Shown here: in pieces, positions 52,990 through 64,000 of the stretch | How the letters are laid out: each line of letters starts with the position of its first letter | Numbering within the stretch: position 1 is the stretch's first letter | Source: Oscarella lobularis | Taxonomy: Eukaryota; Porifera; Homoscleromorpha; Homosclerophorida; Oscarellidae | Reading direction: 5' to 3' | DNA length: 64,000 bases | NCBI RefSeq assembly: GCF_947507565.1 | Contig: NC_089189.1 | Span: 992,001 to 1,056,000 of the forward strand | Made by a program: the position numbers and the translations under genes | Notes under the pieces: generated by a model | Databases searched by the model: none | Told to the model about the DNA's origin: nothing | What the model saw: only the letters and a program-made list of their open reading frames with translations

Positions 52990-55147
52990 TTTATTATTTA
53001 GGCTCTCGGAATCAAAGTTTAGGCCCTCAATTTATTATTTAGGATTTTAGAATCAAAGTTTAGGCCCTCAATTTATTATTTAGGCTCTCAGAATCAAAGT
53101 TTAGGCTTTGAATTTATTATTTAGGCCTTTAGAATCAAAATTTAGGCCCTCAATTTATTATTTAGGCTTCAGAATCAAAGTTTATTCCCTGAATTTATTA
53201 TTTAGGCCCTTAGAATCAGGATTTAGGCTTTCAATTTATTATTTAGGCTCTCGGAATCTAAGTTTAGGCCCTGAATTTATTATTTAGGCCGTTAGAATCA
53301 AAGTTTAGGCCCTCAATTTATTATTTAGGCCTTTAGACTCAAAATTTAGGCCCTCATTTTATTATTTAGGCTTTTTGAATCAAAGTTTAGGCCCTGAATT
53401 TATTATTTATGCCCTTAGAATCAAAGTTTAGGCCCTGAATTTATTATTTAGGTCCTTATAATCAAAGTTTAGGTCCTCAATTTATTATTTAGGTTCTTAG
53501 AATCAACGTTTAGGCCCTCAATTTATTATTTAGGCTCTCAGAATCAAAGTGTAGGCTCTCAATTTATTATTTAGGCCTTTAGAATCAAAATTTAGGCCCT
53601 CAATTTATTATTGAGGCTTTTAGAATCAAAGTTTAGGCCCTGAATTTATTATTTAGGCCCTTAGAATCAAGGTTTAGGACCTCAATTTATTCTTTAGGCT
53701 CTCGGAATCAAAGTTTAGGCCCTCAATTTATTATTTAGGTACTTAGAATGAAAGTTTATTTCCTCAATTTATTATTTAGGCTCTTAGAATCAAAGTTTAG
53801 GCTCTCAATTTATTATTTAGGCTCTTATAATCAACGTTTAGGCCTTGAATTTATTATTTAGGTCCTTAGAATCAAAGTTTAGGCCCTCAATTTATTATTT
53901 AGGTCCTTAGAATCAAAGTTTAGGCCCTCAATTTATTATTTAGGCCCTAACAAATTTTAGGCCCTGAATTAATTATTTAGGCCCTTAGAATCAAAGTTTA
54001 GGCCCTCAATTTATTCTTTAGGCTCTCCGAATCAAAGTTTAGGTTCTCAATTTATTATTTAGGCTCTCAGAATCAAAGTTTAGGCTTTGAATTTATTATT
54101 TAGGCCTTTAGAATCAAAATTTAGGCCCTCAATTTATTATTTAGGTTCTTAGAATCAAAGTTTAGGTCCTCAATTTATTATTTAGGCCCTAACAAATTTT
54201 AGGCCCTGAATTTATTATTTAGGCCCTTAGAATCAAAGTTTAGGCCCTCAATTTATTATTTAGGCTCTCGGAATCAAAGTTTAGGCTCTCAATTTATTAT
54301 TTAGGATTTTAGAATCAAAGTTTAGGCCCTCAATTTATTATTTAGGCTCTCAGAATCAAAGTTTAGGCTTTGAATTTATTATTTAGGCCTTTAGAATCAA
54401 AATTTAGGCCCTCAATTTATTATTTAGGCTTCAGAATCAAAGTTTATTCCCTGAATTTATTATTTAGGCCCTTAGAATCAGGATTTAGGCTTTCAATTTA
54501 TTATTTAGGCTCTCGGAATCTAAGTTTAGGCCCTGAATTTATTATTTAGGCCGTTAGAATCAAAGTTTAGGCCCTCAATTTATTATTTAGGCCTTTAGAC
54601 TCAAAATTTAGGCCCTCATTTTATTATTTAGGCTTTTTGAATCAAAGTTTAGGCCCTGAATTTATTATTTATGCCCTTAGAATCAAAGTTTAGGCCCTGA
54701 ATTTATTATTTAGGTCCTTATAATCAAAGTTTAGGTCCTCAATTTATTATTTAGGTTCTTAGAATCAACGTTTAGGCCCTCAATTTATTATTTAGGCTCT
54801 CAGAATCAAAGGCGAGGCTCTCAATTTATTATTTAGGCCTTTAGAATCAAAATTTAGGCCCTCAATTTATTATTGAGGCTTTTAGAATCAAAGTTTAGGC
54901 CCTGAATTTATTATTTAGGCCCTTAGAATCAAGGTTTAGGACCTCAATTTATTCTTTAGGCTCTCGGAATCAAAGTTTAGGCCCTCAATTTATTATTTAG
55001 GTACTTAGAATGAAAGTTTATTTCCTCAATTTATTATTTAGGCTCTTAGAATCAAAGTTTAGGCTCTCAATTTATTATTTAGGCTCTTATAATCAACGTT
55101 TAGGCCTTGAATTTATTATTTAGGTCCTTAGAATCAAAGTTTAGGCC
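52990..55147. repeat. Higher-order duplication in the satellite: two ~895-bp blocks 1,262 bp apart
   Basis: The block at about 52990-53885 recurs at about 54252-55147, sharing the same private variants. Examples are AGGATTTTAG at 53041 and 54303, AATCAGGATTTAGGCTTTC across 53220 and 54482, and CTTATAATCAACG near 53824 and 55086. The offset is constant at 1,262 bp, so there are no net indels. Only a few substitutions separate the two. Confidence 0.9.
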
Positions 55148-58100
55148 CTCAATTTATTATTTAGGCTCTCAGAATCAAAGTTTAGGCCCTCAATCTATTA
55201 TTTAGGCTCTCAGAATCAAAGTTTAGGCCCTGAATTTATTATTTAGGCTCTTAGAATCAACGTTTAGGCCCTGAATTTATTATTTAGGCTCTTAGAATCA
55301 ACGTTTAGGCCCTCAATTTATTATTTAGGCAATGTTTAGGCCCTGAAATTATTATTTAGGCCCTAAGAATCAAGGTTTAGGCCCTGAATGTATATAAATT
55401 TAGGTCCTTAGAATCAAAGTTTAGGCCCTGAATTTATTATTTAGGTCCTTAGAATCAAAGTTTAGGCCCTCAATTTATTATTTAGGCCCTAACAAATTTT
55501 AGGCCCTGAATTAATTATTTAGGCCCTTAGAATCAAAGTTTAGGCCCTCAATTTATTCTTTAGGCTCTCCGAATCAAAGTTTAGGTTCTCAATTTATTAT
55601 TTAGGCTCTCGGAATCAAAGTTTAGGCTCTCAATTTATTATTTAGGCCTTTACAATCAAAATTTAGGTCCTCAATTTATTATTTAGGCTTTTAGTATCAA
55701 AGTTTAGGCCCTGAATTTATTATTTAGGCCCCTAGAATCAAGGTTTAGGCCCTCAATTTATTCTTTAGGCTCTCCGAATCAAAGTTTAGGTTCTCAATTT
55801 ATTATTTAGGCTCTCGGAATCAAAGTTTAGGCTCTCAATTTATTATTTAGGCCTTTAGAATCAAAATTTAGGTCCTCAATTTATTATTTAGGCTTTTAGT
55901 ATCAAAGTTTTGGCCCTCAATTTATTATTTAGGCTCTCAGAATCAAAGTTTAGGCCCTGAATTTATTATTTAGGCCCATAGAATCAAGGTTTAGGCCCTC
56001 AATTTATTATTTAGGCTCTCCGAATCAAAGTTTAGGCCCTCAATTTATTATTTAGGTCCTTAGAATCAAAGTTTAGGCCATCAAATTATTATTTAGGCCC
56101 TAAGAATCAAGGTTTAGGCCCTGAATTTATATAAATTTAGGTCCTTAGAATCAAAATTTAGGCCCTCAATTTATTATTTAGGTCCTTAGAATCAAAGTTT
56201 AGGCCCTCAATTTATTATTTAGGCCCTAACAAAGTTTAGGCCCTGAATTTATTATTTAGGTCCTTAGAATCAAAGTTTAGGCCCTCAAGTTGTTATTTAG
56301 GCCTGTAGAATCAAGGTTTAGGCCCTGAATTTATTATTTAGGCTCTCAGAATCAAAGTTTAGGCCCTCAATATATTAATTAGGCTCTCAGAATCAAAGTT
56401 TAGGCCCTCAATTTATTATTTACGTCCTTAGAATCAAAGTTTAGGTCCTCAATTTATTATTTAGGTTCTTAGAATCAACGTTTAGGCCCTCAATTTATTA
56501 TTTAGGCTCTCAGAATCAAAGTTTAGGCCCTGAATTTATTATTTAGGCTCTTAGAATCAAAGTTTAGGCCCTGAATTTATTATTTAGGTCCTTAGAATCA
56601 AAGTTTAGGTCCTCAATTTATTATTTAGGCTCTCAGAATCAAAGTTTAGGTCCTCAGTTTATTATTTAGGCCTTTAGAATCAAGGTTTAGGCCCTCAATT
56701 TATTCTTTAGGCTCTCAGAATCAAAGTTTAGGCCCCCAATTTATTATTTAGGTACTTTGAATTAAAGTTTAGGTTCTCAATTTATTATTTAGGCTCTTAG
56801 AATCAAAGTTTAGGCCCTCAATTTATTATTTAGGCCCTTAGAATCAAAGTTTAGGCCCTGAATTTAATATTTAGGTCCTTAGAATCAAAGTTTAGGTCCT
56901 CAATTTATTTCTTAGGCTCTCAGAATCAAAGTTTAGTCCCTGAAATTATTATTTAGGCTCTCAGAATCAAAGTTTAGGCCCTGAATTTATTATTTAGGCT
57001 CTTAGAATCAAGGTTTAGGCCCTCAATTTAGTATTTAGGCTCTCGGAATCAAAGTTTATGCCCTCAATTTATTATTTAGGCTCTCCGAATCAAAGTTTAG
57101 GCCCCCAATTTATTATTTAGGTACTTTGAATTAAAGTTTAGGTTCTCAATTTTTTTTTTAGGCTCTTAGAATCAAAGTTTAGGCCCTCAATTTATTATTT
57201 AGGCCCTTAGAATCAAAGTTTAGGCCCTGAATTTAATATTTAGGTCCTTAGAATCAAAGTTTAGGTCCTCAATTTATTTCTTAGGCTCTCAGAATCAAAG
57301 TTTAGTCCCTGAAATTATTATTTAGGCTCTTAGAATCAAAGTTTAGGCCCTCAATTTATTATTTTGGTTCTTAGAATCAATGTTTAGGCCCTCAGTTTAT
57401 TATTCAGGTTCTTAGAATCAAAGTTTAGGCCCTGAATTTATTATTTAGGCTCTTAGTATCAAGGTTTAGGCCCTCAATTTATTATTTAGGATCTCGGAAT
57501 CAAAGTTTAGGCTCTCAATTTATTATTTAGGCTCTCAGAATCAAAGTTTAGGCCCTCAATTTATTATTTAGGCTCATAGAATCAAAGTTTAGGCCCTGGA
57601 TTTATTATTTACGTCCTTAGAATCAAAGTTTAGGCCCTGAATTTATTATTTAGGTCCTTAGAATCAAAGTTTAGGTCCTCAATTTATTATTCAGGTTCTT
57701 ATAATCAAAGTTTAGGCCCTCAATTTATTAATTAGGTCCTAAGAATTTTGGCTCTCAATTTATTATTTAGGCTCTCGGAATCAAAGTTTAGGCCCTCAAT
57801 TTATTATTTAGGCTCTTAGAATCAAAGTTTAGGCCCTGAATTTATTATTTAGGTCCTTAGAATCAAAGTTCAGGTCCTCAATTTATTATTTAGGCTCTCA
57901 GAATCAAAGTTTTGGCCCTCAATTTATTATTTAGGCTCTCAGAATCAAAGTTTAGGCCCCGCATTTATTATTTAGGCTCTTAGAATCAAAGTTTAGGCCC
58001 TCATTTTATTATTTAGGCTCTTAGAATCAACGTTTAGGCCCTCAATTTATTATTTAGGTACTTAGAATGAAAGTTTAGGTCCTCAATTTATTATTTAGGC

Positions 58101-59229
58101 TCATAGAATCAAAGTTTAGGCCCTGAATTTATTTTTTAGGTCCTTAGAATCAAAGTTTAGGTTCTCAATTTATTATTTAGGCTCTCAGAATCAAAGTTTA
58201 GGCCCTCAATTTATTATTTAGGCTCTTATAATCAAGGTTCAGGCCCTGAATTTATTATTTAGGCCCTTAGAATCCAAGTTTAGGTCCTCAATTTATTATT
58301 CAGGTTCTTAGAATCAAAGTTTAGGCCCTCAATTTATTATTTAGGCTCATAGAATCAAAGTTTAGGCCCTCAATTTATTATTTAGGCTCTCAGAATCAAA
58401 GTTTAGGCCCTCAATTTATTATTTAGGCCCTTAGAATCAAGGTTTAGGCCCTCAATTTATTCTTTAGGCTCTTAGAATCAAAGTTTAGGCCCTCAATTTA
58501 TTATTTAGGCTCTTAGAATCAACGTTTAGGCCCTCAATTTATTATTTAGGCCCTTAGAATCAAAATTTAGGCCCTCAATTTATTATTTAGGCTCATAGAA
58601 TCAAATTTTAGGCCCTGAATTTATTATTTAGGCCTTTAGAATCAAAATTTAGGCCCTCAATTTATTTTTTAGGGTTTTAGAATCAAAGTTTAGGCCCTGA
58701 ATTTATTATTTAGGTCCTTTGAATCAAAGTTTAGGCCCTGAATTTATTATTTAGGTCCTTAGAATCAACGTTTAGGTCCTCAATTTATTATTTCGGTTCT
58801 TAGAATCAACGTTTAGGCCCTCAATTTATTATTTAGGCTCTTAGAATCAACGTTTAGGCCCTGAATTTATTATTTAGGCTCTTAGAATCAAAGTTTAGGC
58901 CCTCAATTTATTATTTAGGCTCTCAGAATCAAAGTTTAGGCCCTCGATTTATTATTTAGGCTCTTAGAATCAACGTTTAGGCCCTCAATTTATTATTTAG
59001 GATCTCAGAATCAAAGTTTAGGCCCTCAATTTATTATTTATGTCCTTAGAATCAAAGTTTAGGCCGTCAATTTATTTTTTAGGCTTTGAGAATCAAAGTT
59101 TAGGCCCTGAATTTATTATTTAGGTCCTTAGAATCAACGTTTAGGTCCTCAATTTATTATTTCGGTTCTTAGAATCAACGTTTAGGCCCTCAATTTATTA
59201 TTTAGGCTCTTAGAATCAACGTTTAGGCC

Positions 59230-62200
59230 CTGAATTTATTATTTAGGCCCTTAGAATCAAAGTTTAGGCCCTCTATTTATTATTTAGGCTCTCGGAATCA
59301 AAGTTTAGGCTCTCAATTTATTATTTAGGCTTTTAGAATCAAAGTTTAGGCCCTCAATTTATTATTTAGGCTCTCAGAATCAAAGTTTAGGCTTTCAATT
59401 TATTATTTAGGCCTTTAGAATCAAAATTTAGGCTCTCAATTTATTATTTAGGCTTCAGAATCAAAGTTTATTCCCTGAATTTATTATTTAGGCCCTTAGA
59501 ATCAAGATTTAGGTCCTCAATTTATTATTTAGGCTCTCGGAATCAAAGTTTAGGCTCTCAATTTATTATTTAGGCTTTCAGAATCAAAGTTTAGGCCCTC
59601 AATTTATTATTTAGGTTCTCAGAATCAGAGTTTAGGCCCTCAAGTTATTATTTAGGCTCTCAGAATCAAAGTTTAGGCCCTCAATTTATTATTTAGGCCT
59701 TTAGACTCAAAATTTAGGCCCTCATTTTATTATTTAGGCTTTTAGAATCAAAGTTTAGGCCCTGAATTTATTATGTAGGTCCTTAGAATCAAAGTTTAGG
59801 TCCTCAATTTATTATTTAGGTTCTTAGAATCAACGTTTAGGACCTCAATTTATTTTTTAGGTTTTTAGAAGCAAAGTTTAGGCCCTGAATTTATTATTTA
59901 TGCCCTTAGAATCAAAGTTTAGGCCCTGATTTTATTATTTAGGTCCTTAGAATCAAAGTTTAGGTCCTCAATTTATTATTTAGGTTCTTAGAATCAAAGT
60001 TTAGGCCCTGAATTTAATATTTAGGTCCTTAGAATCAAAGTTTAGGTCCTCAATTTATTTCTTAGGCTCTCAGAATCAAAGTTTAGTCCCTGAAATTATT
60101 ATTTAGGCTCTCAGAATCAAAGTTTAGGCCCTGAATTTATTATTTAGGCTCTTAGAATCAAGGTTTAGGCCCTCAATTTAGTATTTAGGCTCTCGGAATC
60201 AAAGTTTATGCCCTCAATTTATTATTTAGGCTCTCCGAATCAAAGTTTAGGCCCTGAATTTATTATTTAGGCTCTTAGAATCAAAGTTTAGTTTCTCAAT
60301 TTATTATTTAGGCTCTCGGAATCAAAGTTTAGGCTCTCAATTTATTATTTAGGCCTTTAGAATCAAAATTTAGGTCCTCAATTTATTATTTAGGCTTTTA
60401 GTATCAAAGTTTAGGCGCTGAATTTATTATTTAGGCCCCTAGAATCAAGGTTTAGGCCCTCAATTTATTCTTTAGGCTCTCCGAATCAAAGTTTAGGTTC
60501 TCAATTTATTATTTAGGCTCTCGGAATCAAAGTTTAGGCTCTCAATTTATTATTTAGGCCTTTACAATCAAAATTTAGGTCCTCAATTTATTATTTAGGC
60601 TTTTAGTATCAAAGTTTAGGCCCTCAATTTATTATTTAGGCTCTCAGAATCAAAGTTTAGGCTTTCAATTTATTATTTATGCCTTTAGAATCAAAATTTA
60701 GGCCCTCAATTTATTATTTAGGCTTCAGAATCAAAGTTTATTCCCTGAATTTATTATTTAGGCCCTTAGAATCAAGATTTAGGCCCTCAATTTATTAGTT
60801 AGGCTTTCAGAATCAAAGTTTAGGCCCTCAATTTATTATTTAGGTTCTCAGAATCAAAGTTTAGGCTCTCAATTTATTATTTAGGCCCTTAGACTCAAAA
60901 TTTAGGCCCTCATTTTATTATTTAGGCTTTCAGAATCAAAGTTTAAGCCCTGAATTTATTATTTATGCCCTTAGAATCAAAGTTTAGGCCCTGAATTTAT
61001 TATTTCGGTCCTTAGAATCAAAGTTTAGGTCCTCAATTTATTATTTAGGTTCTTAGAATCAACGTTTAGGCCCTCAATTTATTATTTAGGCTCTCAGAAT
61101 CAAAGTTTAGGCTCTCAATTTATTATTTAGGCCTTTAGAATCAAAATTTAGGCCCTCAATTTATTATTTAGGCTTTTAGAATCAAAGTTTAGGCCCTGAA
61201 TTTATTATTTAGGCCCTTAGAATCAAGGTTTAGGACCTCAATTTATTCTTTAGGCTCTCAGAATCAAAGTTTAGGCCCTCAATTTATTATTTAGGTACTT
61301 AGAATGAAAGTTTAGGTCCTCAATTTATTATTTAGACTCTTAGAATCAAAGTTTAGGCCCTCAATTTATTATTTAGGCTCTTATAATCAAGGTTTAGGCC
61401 CTCAATTTATTATTTAGGCCCTTAGAATCAAAGTTTAGGCCCTCAATTTATTATTTAGGCTCTCGGAATCAAAGTTTAGGCCCTCAATTTTTTATTTAAG
61501 CTTTTGGAATCAAAGTTTAGGCCCTCAATTTATTATTTAGGCTCTCAGAATCAAAGTTTAGGCTTTCAATTTATTATTTATGCCTTTAGAATCAAAATTT
61601 AGGCCCTCAATTTATTATTTAGGCTTCAGAATCAAAGTTTATTCCCTGAATTTATTATTTAGGCCCTTAGAATCAAGATTTAGGCCCTCAATTTATTATT
61701 TAGGCTCTCAAAGTTTAGGCCCTGAATTTATTATTTAGGCCCTTAAAATCAAAGTTTAGGCCCTCTATTTATTATTTAGGCTCTCGGAATCAAAGTTTAG
61801 GCCCTCAATTTATTATTTAGGCTTTTAGAATCAAAGTTTAGGCCCTCAATTTATTATTTAGGCTCTCAGAATCAAAGTTTAGGCTTTCAATTTATTATTT
61901 AGGTCTTTAGAATCAAAATTTAGGCTCTCAATTTATTATTTAGGCTTCAGAATCAAAGTTTATTCCCTGAATTTATTATTTAGGCCCTTAGAATCAAGAT
62001 TTAGGTCCTCAATTTATTATTTAGGCTCTCGGAATCAAAGTTTAGGCTCTCAATTTATTATTTAGGCTTTCAGAATCAAAGTTTAGGCCCTCAATTTATT
62101 ATTTAGGCTTCAGAATCAAAGTTTATTCCCTGAATTTATTATTTAGGCCCTTAGAATCAAGATTTAGGCCCTCAATTTATTATTTAGGCTCTCAAAGTTT

Positions 62201-63246
62201 AGGCCCTGAATTTATTATTTAGGCCCTTAGAATCAAAGTTTAGGCCCTCTATTTATTATTTAGGCTCTCGGAATCAAAGTTTAGGCCCTCAATTTATTAT
62301 TTAGGCTTTTAGAATCAAAGTTTAGGCCCTCAATTTATTATTTATGCCTTTAGAATCAAAATTTAGGCCCTCAATTTATTATTTAGGCTTCAGAATCAAA
62401 GTTTATTCCCTGAATTTATTATTTAGGCCCTTAGAATCAAGATTTAGGCCCTCAATTTATTATTTAGGCTCTCAAAGTTTAGGCCCTGAATTTATTATTT
62501 AGGCCCTTAGAATCAAAGTTTAGGCCCTCTATTTATTATTTAGGCTCTCGGAATCAAAGTTTAGGCCCTCAATTTATTATTTAGGCTTTTAGAATCAAAG
62601 TTTAGGCCCTCAATTTATTATTTAGGCTCTCAGAATCAAAGTTTAGGCTTTCAATTTATTATTTAGGCCTTTAGAATCAAAATTTAGGCTCTCAATTTAT
62701 TATTTAGGCTTCAGAATCAAAGTTTATTCCCTGAATTTATTATTTAGGCCCTTAGAATCAAGATTTAGGTCCTCAATTTATTATTTAGGCTCTCGGAATC
62801 AAAGTTTAGGCTCTCAATTTATTATTTAGGCTTTCAGAATCAAAGTTTAGGCCCTCAATTTATTATTTAGGTTCTCAGAATCAAAGTTTAGGCCCTCAAG
62901 TTATTATTTAGGCTCTCAGAATCAAAGTTTAGGCCCTCAATTTATTATTTAGGCCTTTAGACTCAAAATTTAGGCCCTCATTTTATTATTTAGGCTTTTA
63001 GAATCAAAGTTTAGGCCCTGAATTTATTATGTAGGTCCTTAGAATCAAAGTTTAGGTCCTCAATTTATTATTTAGGTTCTTAGAATCAACGTTTAGGACC
63101 TCAATTTATTTTTTAGGTTTTTAGAAGCAAAGTTTAGGCCCTGAATTTATTATTTATGCCCTTAGAATCAAAGTTTAGGCCCTGATTTTATTATTTAGGT
63201 CCTTAGAATCAAAGTTTAGGTCCTCAATTTATTATTTAGGTTCTTA
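59230..63246. repeat. Higher-order duplication: ~760-bp blocks 3,256 bp apart, plus internal copies
   Basis: Sequence at about 59230-59990 matches about 62486-63246 at a constant offset of 3,256 bp (markers CCCTCTATTT, CAAGTTATTA and AGAAGCAAAG). Between them a shortened monomer, CTCTCAAAGTTTAGG, recurs at 61705, 62189 and 62469, each with the same neighbours, which shows further nested duplications. Confidence 0.85.
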
Positions 63247-64000
63247 GAATCAACGTTTAGGACCTCAATTTATTATTTAGGCCCTTAGAATCAAGGTTTA
63301 GGCCCTCAATTTATTATTTAGGCCCTTAGAATCAAAGTTTAGGCCCTCAATTTATTATTTAGGCCCTAACAAATTTTAGGCCCTGAATTTATTATTTAGG
63401 CCCTTAGAATCAAAGTTTAGGCCCTCAATTTATTATTTAGGTCCTTAGAATCAAAGTTTAGGTCCTCAGTTTATTATTTAGGCTCTCAGAATCAAAGTTT
63501 AGGCCCTCAATTTATTATTTAGGCCCTTAGAATCAAAGTTTAGTCCTAAATTTGTAATTTAGGTCCTTAGAATCAAAGTTTAGGTCCTGAACTTATTATT
63601 TAGGTCCTTAGAATCAAAGTTTAGGATCTGAAGTTGTTATTTAGGACCTAAGATTCAAGGTTTAGGACCTCAATTTATTATTTAGGCCCTTAGAATCAAA
63701 GGTTAGGCCCTCAATTTATTATTTAGGCCTGTAGAATCAAGGTTTAGGCCCTGAATTTATTATTTAGGCTCTCAGAATCAAAGTTTAGGCCCTCAATTTA
63801 TTATTTAGGCTCTTAGAATCAAAATTTAGGCCCTCAATTTATTATTTAGGCGCATAGAATCAAAGTTTAGGCCCTGGATTTATTATTTATGTCCTTAGAA
63901 TCAAAGTTTAGGCCCTCAATTTATTTTTTAGGTTTTTAGAATCAAAGTTTAGGCCCTGAATTTATTATTTATGCCCTTAGAATCAAAGTTTAGGCCCTGA

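Larger units (their letters stand above)
51803..64000. repeat. 41-bp satellite array, >12.2 kb, running off the window end
   Basis: The monomer is two halves: TTTAGGCCCTCAATTTATTA (20 bp) and TTTAGGCTCTTAGAATC plus AAAG (21 bp). About 295 monomers fit in the visible array. Variant positions recur (CCCTC/CCCTG, CTCTTA/CTCTCA/CCCTTA/CTTTTA, CAAAG/CAACG/CAAAA). Rare short monomers lack most of the second half (CCCTAACAAA), and others carry TTTATATAAATTTAGG. All copies face the same way. No open reading frame of note occurs. The end of the array is not seen. Confidence 0.98.

Noticed and set aside
51803-64000. CRISPR-like array of repeats and spacers
   Set aside because: Both halves of each 41-bp unit are repeats, with no unique spacers, in a spliced eukaryotic genome; it is a satellite.
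51803-64000. Interstitial or terminal telomere
   Set aside because: TTTAGG is not in direct head-to-tail 6-7-bp repeats; it occurs once per ~20 bp within a longer unit, so only a resemblance is noted.
1-64000. tRNA or rRNA genes
   Set aside because: I looked for B-box-like GGTTCGAAT and paired-arm patterns and for conserved rRNA blocks on both strands and saw none that hold up.

Overview
This is nuclear DNA from a metazoan. It carries spliced genes with very short GT-AG introns (mostly about 50-60 bp) and animal extracellular modules: vitellogenin-type N-domain, FN3-like, Calx-beta, EGF, cadherin, CUB, sushi, CARD, Death. The mix of compact introns, huge adhesion-type proteins, a ZNFX1-type helicase and a very-large-GTPase-type gene fits an early-branching animal. 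A sponge, perhaps homoscleromorph, is my best guess, but cnidarian or lancelet-like origin is not excluded.

Layout. (1) 94-27935 (+): one enormous gene, truncated at its 5' end by the window edge. Its product runs from a large-lipid-transfer-protein (vitellogenin_N) module, through a helical region with a poly-Gly tract and about 29 FN3-like repeats, to Calx-beta, cysteine-rich, TSP3, EGF, cadherin and Myxococcus-type Cys-rich (DUF4215) repeats, and ends in one transmembrane helix. A single exon of about 18.04 kb carries most of it. (2) 28167-28799 (-): small CARD-Death adaptor, like CRADD/RAIDD. (3) 29634-32068 (+): CUB-EGF-CUB-CCP-CCP-serine-protease gene, the exact module order of MASP/C1r/C1s, but with the catalytic His replaced by Pro. 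(4) About 31.6-40.25 kb: a tandem segmental duplication with units of about 4.35 and 4.27 kb. Each unit holds an aromatic-L-amino-acid-decarboxylase-like gene (-) and a divergent promoter. At the junction, a broken 5' end of the ZNFX1 gene is joined to a broken 3' end of the protease gene. (5) 39886-45573 (+): intact, intronless ZNFX1 orthologue candidate (helicase, NFX1 zinc fingers, RZ finger). (6) 45834-51346 (+): very-large-inducible-GTPase (VLIG/GVIN)-like gene with an ISRE-like 12-mer in its only intron. (7) 51.8 kb to the window end: more than 12 kb of a 41-bp satellite built of two TTTAGG-headed halves, with higher-order duplications.

How the genes might work together (inference): CARD-Death adaptor, MASP-like protein, ZNFX1 and VLIG-like GTPase are all of families linked to innate immunity, so 28-51 kb looks like an immune gene neighbourhood that is still being rearranged. 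The giant protein is a cell-surface or processed secreted molecule of unknown role. Splice sites were read by eye from consensus and reading phase, with no transcript support.
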